Assembly: GCA_030704615.1 (NCBI GenBank)
Contig: CM060734.1
Span: 13,826,001 to 13,890,000 of the forward strand
Reading direction: 5' to 3'
Origin: Takakia lepidozioides
Taxonomy: Eukaryota; Streptophyta; Takakiopsida; Takakiales; Takakiaceae
Length of the DNA: 64,000 nt
The notes below the pieces were generated by a model. That model saw only the letters and a list, made by a program, of their open reading frames with translations, was not told where the DNA came from and did no database searches. The translations under genes and the position numbers were made by a program. Shown here in pieces: positions 56,086-64,000 of this stretch; position 1 is the first letter of the stretch, and every line of letters begins with the position of its first letter.

Positions 56086-56935
56086 TTCCGCATGCGGAAA
56101 TGAGGTTCCGTTTCCGTCGGAGTGACTTTCATTGAACGGAAATACGGCGCCGCATTTCCGGTTGCATCTTTCATGACGGAAAAACCTGCACCATTTCCGT
56201 CGGGGGATACTCTCCAAACGGAAATGTTATTCCATCCAACAAGCACAGAAAACGCGGTACCGCATTTCCGTTCTGTGAATCATGAACAACGGGAACTGAA
56301 ATGCGGCACCGCATTTCCACCGAGTCGCACCATCCGACAACCAGAACGGAAATGCGGCGCCGCATTTCCTTTGTATCTCCCACCGCATTTCCGTCGGGTG
56401 AGGAACATGCGGTACGCATTTCCGTTCTGACCGGAAGAAATGCGGCACCGCATTTCCGTCCGAGTCGCACCTTCCGACATTCCAGAACGGAAATGCGGCG
56501 CGCATTTCCGTTTGTATATGAGGCCGGACGGAAATGCGGTGCCGCATTTCCATCCATGTGAGAACGGACCGGAAATGCGGCACCGCATTTCCTGAGACCA
56601 CTTTCGGAAATGTGGCACGGCATTTCCGTTCATCAACTAAGGTATGTGAAGGGGAACGGAAATGCGGTACCGCATTTCCGTTCAGATTGAAAATCATGAA
56701 CCACGGGAACTGAAATGTTGTGCCGCATTTCCGTCCATCGCACCTTTCGACATTCCAGAACGGAAATGCGGCGCCGCATTTCCTTTTGTATCGGACGGAA
56801 ATGCGGCACCGTATTTCCGTTCAACAACTAAGGTATGTGAAGGTGGACGGAAATGCGGTGCCGCATTTTCTTCCAACAAGTACGGATGTGTAGCTTCGTG
56901 ATGGTACTTAACGGAAATGCGGCGCCGCATTGCAT
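56086..56935. repeat. Array of about 20 palindromes, consensus GGAAATGCGGNNCCGCATTTCC
   Basis: Full or slightly damaged copies recur every 35-60 bp, for example at about 56,137, 56,250, 56,297, 56,347, 56,437, 56,487, 56,528, 56,571, 56,657, 56,760, 56,797, 56,847 and 56,912. Each arm is GGAAATGCGG and its complement. The central two bases vary among GC, CA, TG and TA, so the copies remain palindromic or nearly so while the spacers differ (with recurring TCGCACCTTCCGACATTCC-like and AACTAAGGTATGTGAAGG words). The array lies in the intergenic region between two divergent genes. Confidence 0.92.
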
Positions 56936-57363
56936 TTTCACTCCAACTCATCAGATGGGACGGAAATGCCATGAAATGTGAACACGTGGAGCAACGGAAT
57001 TGCGGCACATGTCTGCACTCTATCTGACTGAAGTGGCATGAGGCGGCGCGGCCTGACCGTTGGATAATGATGTTTGTTTTTCGGACGGCAGGCGTACCCT
57101 GAACGATTCGAATTTCGTAATGACGCAAAGTCCACGAGGAGACACTTTCGTCCAACCCTTTCGAACCCAAGTGGTGCATCACCGCCGTTTCATCTCTTTT
57201 GTCGTGTCTCCTCAGTCACCCCTCTCGCGCCCTTTCCATCTGCACTCTTCGCCCCTTTTCCCTGTCTCTGTTCTTCTTATGCTCGAACCTGAGAGGGAGG
57301 GAGTGCGTGCACCAGAGAGAGACATCGTCGCAAGCTCCAAAATTGTACTTCGGACGTAGGCCA
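56936..57363 (+). promoter_or_regulatory. Presumed promoter region of the ParB/methyltransferase-like gene
   Basis: About 430 bp lie between the last palindrome and the first candidate ATG (57,364). The pyrimidine-rich part at 57,190-57,270 could be a 5' UTR or intron tract. No clear TATA box is seen. The assignment rests on position only. Confidence 0.3.
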
Positions 57364-60300
57364 ATGCCGAAGGGGAGGAAGCAGATGCGTCTACAGGAGG
57401 AGATTGCCATCTCAGCATCAGGCCACGCAGGCAACCCAGCCACCAGTGAGAGCTCCGTGCTATCGGGATTCGCCAGCTGATCGAGCACCGAAACCCGCCT
57501 CATTTTTCTGCAATTCTTAGACTGTATGCTAGGAGACTTGAATGCAGAAGATGTTTGCATGCCTAACCGGAAAGGTGGACGTGCTGAGGGATCGCAGGAA
57601 TCCGAAGAGCCGCAGGCAGAGTCCGTGGAGCTAGCTGCAGCACGCACACCAGCCGATCCACGAGCACGGGTCTTCCTGCCGGGCCTAGCCCTGTGCGTTT
57701 CAAGGACGCGGCTTCGAAGGGCAAGTCTTTGCAGTTCAAAGCCCCAGAGAGCGACTCGCGTTCGAAGGTCATGGAGAATCGCCAGCAGGGGTCTAGCCCT
57801 TCTCCAGCAAAGACGAAGAAGAAGCAGCCCGTCCTTCAACTTGTTTCTGAACCGACCAGGCCGTTTCCCCCCCACCCAGGCGAATGAAGCAGATTCAATT
57901 GCAGCAGACACCTTCACCTGCAAGAATGAGGAAGCACAAGGCAATCAGGGGGAGGGCGGAGCAGCAGTCTCCGCAAAACCGATTCCACGAGCTGAAGCCC
58001 AGTTCCTGCTTGATTTCCAGCCTGGTGATGTTGGGGGCGTCTCTGCTGCAGCGAAGGCAATGGGATCGACCGTCGATCTGGTACCGGAGGAGGTGCTGCC
58101 TCTCAACGTTCAGCAAGACCTGACCACGTTGAGGAAGACCTGCAGGCCCGGAGGAGGCCTCTGCAATTGCAGAATTGTCCGCAAAGATTCCCCAGAGTGC
58201 AGCTCCAGTTGGGGATGCTCCAGCTGCTCAGCCCCTACCGCCACCAGCAGAAATGTCTCCGGAGGAATTCCAAAGTGCAGCGGATACAATGTTGGAGGAG
58301 ACACATAGTAGCATTGGCAGAGTTCTGGGCAGCAGGGTATTCCAGCGGACTCTTCGAATCCCACTCTGTCGCATGGTCTCCCTTCCCATCGTCAGGCAGG
58401 CACTTCCCGGAGAGATGTGGATAAGCTCAAGTTCGCATTTCGAGAAGGGTACCGTCTAGGTTCGCAGCCTTCTACGTTTCCCTTGAGAATGAGGACGGCG
58501 AATCTCGTGGACCCACTGCGGATGAATTGTCAACATGGGATACCCACTGGCACACTCGCAACGACGAATTCGAGGCAACGCTGAAGGGTGATCCAGACTT
58601 CGGCCATATGTCGGGTAAAATGTTCTTTGTGTGGGACGGGAATCACCGACTTCTCGCCTGGTGGGAGTACATCAAGCAGAACCATGCCAAGCACATTGGC
58701 TGGCATTACATGGTGGAGTGTGTCATCCTCAAGGTGAAGGCGGCAGACTCCTCCCTGCTCAAGAATGCCATGGCGGACCTCAACTCGTAAGATACTCATA
58801 CCCTCCCAAGCACGTTCGAAATGCGGTGCCGCATTTCGGTTTCCAATCTGTTTTGTTTCCGTGCTTCGTGGACTGAACTGGAGAGTGTGCCTTGCAGGGT
58901 CACTGAAAATGCGTACGTGCATACCCACATGGCATATGCTGTACAGGGTGAGGAAAACTGGTCTCACTGATCCGCACATGTTTGCGGAAATGCTGGAGCC
59001 CGAGCTCATTCAGAAAGCCGTGGCAAAAACTGACCGGACATGGTATCGTCTCACTATGGATGGAATGGTGGAGGTGATATACGAAGTAAGTCGTCCTCCC
59101 CATTTCCCTCTGCTCATCCTTCCCCAATTTTCAGTAATCTTTCCACATGAATCGAATGTAACGCTTCTGCATGTTTTTGTTGGCAGTCAAACATCAAGCT
59201 GGATTTGGCCCATGCCAAACGCTTCTTCATGGAAAGTGAGGGGCAGGTCAAAACGTTGCAGTCATTGACTGAGCACTTGAAGGAAGCCGGGGTCAAGTCC
59301 AGAACGAAATACAAGTCAAAGCTTGTGAAGCTGGTGGCCATTGCAGATCCGGCACTTGGAAAGGACTTCATCCCCGAGATTGCAAAACACTATTCTCGGG
59401 CCATGCAGCCGACCATGCAGTTGGAGAAACTGCATCACCTCTCAACGGCATGTGTTGAAGCGAAAGAGAAGGTGATGTTTCAATGCACTGAAGTTCCTTC
59501 CTAGCAATAGCCACTCTTCTTCTGCTCCTGACATTGGATCGGAAATGGCAGACACGGTGGCTGTCGATCTGGAATGCATCGGAGAGTATAAGGACAATGT
59601 GGTCTTTTCCACTCGAAGTTTCCGACCCTGCAGTGGATGTGTGGCTCAACCGCATGACTTGGTGGTTCCAGGTAATTCAAGGTACTTCCCCAGATTTGCT
59701 TTTCTGAAATGAATTCCCTGAACTGCTACGTGACAATGCATGGGAATCGCAGGTAATGACGAATGCGAAGGAGCAAGTCGTAATGCATACAAATTCGTTC
59801 GGCTTGTACGTCAAATGGGATGGAACACAGACATTGGAAGACTACGTGACACGTTTCAGATGTGCGTACAAGGACAACCTCTTCGCCAGGGAGCTGCAGA
59901 CAGCAAGAAGGAGCGTGGAGTTTACACATCAGGAGGGAGCGGGAAAAGCTGCAATGCGAATTGTTTACAGGTGAAGCCCAGCTGTCCTTGTATGCGAAGC
60001 CTGGTTATGAGGTTTGTCTGGGAAATGCGGCACCGCATTCGCATTTTATGTTTTCGGTTGCACTCTGCGAGTACGTTGGTCTCAACTTTTGCTCACGCAT
60101 GCTGACTGCCCTGCAGGTATATGAAATACGTGCTTCTTCAGACAGGGGCCCTGGCTCAAGAGCCCCCGTTTCATGGCTTGGACCGTGGCGGGCCCAAGCT
60201 GTGTCTACACACCCGATGCAGAAACAATGGCATGCGCGCGCATCTGGTTGGATGCCCGTGGTACCTGGACATGTCTGGCGGAATTGTTGACGAGTCTGAG

Positions 60301-62407
60301 AAAGATCTGCACGCGAAAGCAGAAGAGAAGAGAAAGGAAAGACGTGTCCCTGCTCGGCCAGAGTCGGCAAAAGGAAGCTGCTGCTCTGGAACAATCCAGA
60401 AAGGCAGCTGAGATGGCACAGAAGACGGTGGATGCAGCTGTGCAGGCTCAACAGAAGGGGTCCAAGAAGCGGACTCGCCAGCAAGGAGCAGCAGTTGTGA
60501 CACCCAAGAAAACGAAGAAGCAGAAACAGATAGTGCAGGTAGAGGGTGAGGAAGAGGACTCCGATGGAGACTTTGCAACCAGCCCACCCCCCGAGACGCA
60601 GCCGAAATCCCCTGTGCCCACCGTTGTCACGAGAGGGACGAGAACTGGCTCGGCAAAGAAGGCACTCTTCAACCCCCGGGGGGGCACCCTTTCGAGCCGG
60701 TGGAAATGAAGAGGCCGAAAGTGGATCCCGATACAGTAGTCCAGTGTGTGAATGAGAGTTTCTTGGCGGCTTTGGATGGACGGGCAGCCAAGTTGGCATA
60801 CATGAAGACCATGGAGGGTCTGAAGGGCAGAGCACTGAAGAAGGCGGCTGCCGAAGAGCCTTCCGACACCCCGGGTTTCTGAAGATGGTCTCGTTCTTTG
60901 AGAGGGTGTGTGCAGACAAGGATTGCAGGAGGGGCGGAAATGCCACCGAGTGGTCTTGCGATATGATCATCTTGGATATTCCGGACGGAGAGCCTGTGGA
61001 AGGACTGCAAGCTTTGCCATCTTGGAACAGGTACTCCGAGGACTTTTGGAAGAAAGGATTCGGGCTCGCCCGCATGGTGTTGGACGACAGAGGCTGTGTG
61101 GTTGTCCTGGCGAGCAGAGGCAAAAACACGCAGACAGGAATTGCGAAGTGGACCCGCAAGAGCGCCGTCCCAATTCTGAAGAAGAAGTGGACGTGCATCA
61201 ACACATTGGGCCTTCGGTCGGAAGGGAAGAAGGTAATTACGACATTGGCACTCGTCCTTTCATTTTCTTTAGAGTTTTGAAATGCGGTGCCGCATTCGAT
61301 TTCTAATCGTTCCCCACTGTGTATGCAGACGAAGCAGTTCGATGCATACTGCTTTGTGAAGGAGAACTCCACCTTTGCTTTCCGGAAGGAGGGATTGTTG
61401 GTTGACCCGAACTGCGACCCCATCGATTACGACGTCCTGTTCAACAACGTTCCCACGGAACTTCTCCCTCATAGCCTCACTTCAACTGAACCCCTGCGGT
61501 ATTCACGGACTCGGAGCCCTGCCTTCATTCAGACAATTATGGAGACATGCACTGACGTGGAGGGCACAGTGCTCGACCTCATCTGTGGGACAGGTATGCA
61601 GAATCTTGTTGTATGTTGTTCTGCAAATTCTCGTTATGCTTTCATTCGCAACATCTGAAGGGCCATGTCATAATGTGTGGATGGCATTGTAACAGGTGCC
61701 TCAATGTGGGCTGGGCGGTTTTCCGACCGGCACCTCTTTGCCTACGAGGAGGACACATCCGTCTGGGGATCCCATCTGGAAGGGCTGCAACGGAATGTGA
61801 AGGCTCCCATCGAAGCCAAAGACTCCTCGGATTCGTCGGAGTCGGAGTCGGAGGAAGAGACAGTGGACATTGATGCCGAGGAGAACCCGGAATACGAGTG
61901 AGTGCAAACATTGTAAGTTTGCAAAGCCTTCTGGGTGATTTTTTGTCAAACGCATTTCCGGACTGTGGTTCTCATTGGTCTCGTTGGTGATTGTTATGCA
62001 GGATTCCAGGATCCGGGTCGAAACATGTAGGGCCTACACTTCCTGCCAGGAAGAATGTCCCGTTCTTTGCGAGGGCCGACTTCATGACGAGCCCGGTGAA
62101 GGACTACTCCCTTCCTAGTTATGCAGCTAAACTCGCAAATACAGCGATTAGACGATGTGAGAATCCCAGTAAAGTAGAGCAGATTTTGGAGAGGGCTAGG
62201 GAGGACAGAAGGATAAGGAAAGAGTTGGCAGCTGAGACAGGTAGACGGGTGCGAAAGTTCATATGTGATTCAGCGGATGAGAGCGATGCAGACAGGGAGG
62301 ACGACGAGCCAACGGAGGTGAGATGGTCGGTTCCACAAGGTGAAGATGGGATTTTTGAAAGCCTGGCCAATGAGCAGTCGCTGGAAGAGAAAGCAATGAC
62401 GGGGTGA
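57364..62407 (+). CDS. ParB/Srx-like plus DNA-methyltransferase-like fusion, intron-containing
   Basis: I read this as a eukaryotic version of ParB-methyltransferase fusions known from phages and bacteria. The N-terminal part (57,364-58,440) is low-complexity and frame-broken. The ParB-like core has KMFFVWDGNHRLLAWWEYI, with DGNHR at 58,635-58,649. Exon borders with matching phase: about 58,440-58,786; 58,898-59,085; 59,187-59,471; 59,753 to about 59,970; a Lys-rich linker around 60,173-60,700; 60,885-61,232; 61,329-61,593; 61,696-61,898; 62,002-62,407 (stop TGA). The C-terminal domain has IILDIPDGEP (60,969 on) where motif IV (D/S-PP-Y) is expected, then SPAFIQTIMETC and VLDLICGTG (61,569-61,593) as the AdoMet loop: the IV-before-I order of beta-class N4/N6 methyltransferases. 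The catalytic PP-Y is not conserved, so activity is doubtful. Shifts near 57,870 and 60,875 suggest decay or assembly error. Confidence 0.55.
58818..58841. repeat. Single ATGCGG/CCGCAT palindrome in an intron
   Basis: CGAAATGCGGTGCCGCATTTCG lies between the donor at 58,787 and the acceptor at 58,897 of the fusion gene. Confidence 0.9.
60020..60045. repeat. Single ATGCGG/CCGCAT palindrome in an intron
   Basis: GGAAATGCGGCACCGCATTC lies after the sequence CCTGGTTATGAG|GTTTGT, a likely donor, and before the CTGCAG acceptor at about 60,117. Confidence 0.85.
61278..61302. repeat. Single ATGCGG/CCGCAT palindrome in an intron
   Basis: GAAATGCGGTGCCGCATTCG lies between the donor at 61,233 and the acceptor at 61,328 of the fusion gene. 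Confidence 0.9.
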
Positions 62408-62769
62408 GGCGGAGCAGGACAGTCAAGGACAGGACGACGATAGTGATGATTTTCAAGATTATAGAATTTTAATGAACTCTCTGATTCCATAAAGGAAATT
62501 CCCCGTCCTTTAATTTCAAGTATGGACATGGACAAGCATTAGCGACTGGACATGCTGGACAATTCAAGGTCCAATATGGAAATGCGGCGCCGCATTTCAA
62601 ATTTGAAGTATGGTAATGCCATGTCAGGAAATGAAATGTTGTACAGCATTTCCGTTACGACGACAACGGAGGAAAGGGAGCTGCCAGAAATCGCTGCATG
62701 GAGAAAATGAAATGCGGTGCCGAATTTCCGAGCTTCGGCGTGTACATGTTTCCTTTTACTCATAATGGA
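62408..62769. other. 3' flank of the fusion gene
   Basis: Apart from the palindrome copies I see no gene or terminal inverted repeat. A poly(A) signal is not obvious. Confidence 0.4.
62570..62735. repeat. Three palindrome copies downstream of the fusion gene
   Basis: GGAAATGCGGCGCCGCATTTC at about 62,579 is intact. AAATGTTGTACAGCATTTCCG (about 62,634) and GAAATGCGGTGCCGAATTTCCG (about 62,709) are damaged. A further worn copy (AAATGCGGGCCGAATTTCC) is at about 63,819. Confidence 0.85.
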
Positions 62770-62999
62770 TTTTCTTCACCTCAGGACTCTGATATCGCTG
62801 ACTCCGGTATATTCATATGGACAGACACATTGTAGAAATGAGACCTCAAATTGTAACAGTGGGCCAATTACGGCAGTTCTTGAACACGATGAAACACAAG
62901 CACACAGAAGTGAGGTACGATGGGTTGTTTTATTGATCGAACACGGTGTCTCACATTTAGCAACTCCAGACAAATCTAAGCCCTTCCTCCTTCTACATG

Positions 63000-63800
63000 G
63001 GCGTCACCAAGTCGACGGAACTTCGATAGCCCTCAAAACAAGCTCATTACTGATGCGGCACCTCGAGGTAAACTGCAATGCGGTCGATCTGGTGCCCTTG
63101 GTGGAGCTGACGACAATGTCATGCCCATCAATCATACCACCATCATACATGACAAGGTCACTGTGGGGCCTGTGCCCGTGCGATTCGTCTTCGCAACTAG
63201 TGAACGATATAACCGTCCTCCCTGGTCCACTGGCAGCAGTTCCAGCGCCAAAGTGAGGCCGTGCGTGATCTGTCCGGCATCCCATTCCACCTTGGTATAT
63301 CGAGGTCAACAATTTTCAGGACCCACGGACCGCATTGACCCTCGCCCTCACCTCGCTCAAAGCGGTAATAGCCCTCCAGATACTCCATTGCGCGCAAAGA
63401 CTCCCGCTTGATTCCAGAAGCGTCTGTGAAAAATAGAGAGCCAGACAATGATGTCTCCTGATTCTGGTTTGAACATAGCATAATCGTGGCCATGATAAGG
63501 GCAGTCAGCAGGATTTCGGAGGCACGGCATCCTGAAAAAGAGTAGCGGAGTACGCTCAATGACAGCAGCTCCCGGATGGAGGAGGAGCAGCAGCGCGGTG
63601 GCTGGAAGAAATTCAAGCAAACGCTGCAATTCCTCACAAACACTCCAGGGCACATTTAAATTTCCCCCCGACAGGAACCTGCACGGATGAAGATTGGCTG
63701 CTCCATGAATGTAGCCGTTCAGTTTCCTCCCTGCCATGCAAAGTGGGGCATAAAGTGCAGGTGGGCCTATAGCCACTCGAGACGAACGAGAGTCCATTCC
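63000..63800 (-). CDS. Unrecognised minus-strand coding-like region
   Basis: Two overlapping minus-strand frames look protein-like: 63,797-63,357 (APLCMAGRKLNGYIHGAANL, CRFLSGGNLNVPWSVCEEL) and 63,655-63,197 (AMEYLEGYYRFERGEGQCG, DLDIPRWNGMPDRSRT), then 63,312-63,004 (DGHDIVVSSTKGTRSTAL). Changing frames suggest exons or a decayed gene. I cannot name a family. It could belong to the same large element or to the next one; the window ends soon after. Confidence 0.3.
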
Positions 63801-64000
63801 CCCCCTTCGATTGTTGTAAATGCGGGCCGAATTTCCATACGGGGGATGGAATTCGGTGGCAGATTCAAAACTATACCCCTGGATGAGAAAGAGGGTATCG
63901 GTTCATCCACCATTGGCGTGATAAACACGTTACACGATGATTGGTGGGTACGTGTGACCCAGATGCTTCCATCTATTGAGCCCGCACTGCTTCTCCGCTT
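63801..64000. other. Window end
   Basis: A worn palindrome copy lies at about 63,819. Nothing else is recognised in the last 200 bases. Confidence 0.4.

Noticed and set aside
56086-56935. CRISPR array
   Set aside because: Repeats are palindromes with short, variable spacers of 12-35 bp that resemble one another. No cas genes are present and the context is eukaryotic with introns.
57526-58308. Single 260-residue frame as the start of the fusion gene
   Set aside because: It changes character midway. Basic, Arg-rich sequence before about 57,870 and acidic sequence after look like two frames joined across a poly-C run, so I did not treat it as one exon.
60005-61423. 472-residue minus-strand frame
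   Set aside because: It is antisense to exons whose splice sites and AdoMet-type motif are on the plus strand. Its Ser/Leu/Pro-rich sequence looks like a shadow.

Overview
The window is nuclear DNA of a plant-lineage eukaryote. Its genes carry GT-AG introns, one enzyme looks plastid-targeted, one is an electron-transfer flavoprotein, and one is a KIF6-type kinesin, a class usually kept by organisms with motile flagella. Together with Ty3/gypsy elements that carry a cytosine methyltransferase, this suggests a charophyte alga, most likely Chara-like. The organism name is inference; no rRNA, tRNA or organelle marker is present. About two thirds of the window is mobile DNA, and most elements are broken by small frameshifts, stops or internal deletions.

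Layout. 0.1-0.6 kb: tandem repeat. 1.8-3.7 kb (minus): ETF-beta gene in exons, C-terminal part not found. 5.3-10.85 kb (plus): retroelement copy 1 of the methyltransferase family ('element A'), lacking gag and protease, cut off in RT exactly where the kinesin gene begins. 10.9-19.7 kb (plus): KIF6-like kinesin in at least 14 recognisable exons, with lesions in the P-loop and switch II exons. 20.6-21.9 kb: foldback element built on CAATTCAATTG palindromes. 22.8-24.1 kb (minus): intact intronless aspartate-semialdehyde dehydrogenase. 24.3-25.7 kb (minus): 5'-truncated LINE. 26.7-38.1 kb: a Ty3/gypsy gag on the minus strand ('element C') split by a complete but defective LTR element with 840-bp LTRs ('element B', 27.1-36.8 kb). 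38.5-51.3 kb: element A copy 3 (plus) split inside RT by element A copy 2 (minus, 40,669-50,517), with an AGCA target duplication.

52.2-62.4 kb holds two divergent, intron-containing genes. On the minus strand is a broken Mutator-like (MULE) transposase with a CAHC-type zinc finger and a C-terminal SWIM finger. On the plus strand is a gene with a ParB/Srx-like DGNHR motif followed by a beta-class DNA-methyltransferase-like domain. Between them is an array of about 20 copies of a 22-24 bp palindrome (core ATGCGGNNCCGCAT). Single copies of the same palindrome sit in three introns of the methyltransferase-like gene and on both flanks.

Two systems stand out. First, element A inserts a full C5-methyltransferase catalytic domain between protease and RT. 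Its ends are not ordinary LTRs: the one complete copy has the order L - coding - R - L - R (split direct repeats) although it encodes a DDE integrase, and a hairpin with a compensatory base pair stands where a tRNA primer site is expected. Second, the transposase / palindrome array / ParB-methyltransferase block looks like a DNA transposon carrying its own putative DNA-modification gene. Two unrelated mobile families in one window would then each carry a methyltransferase-like protein.
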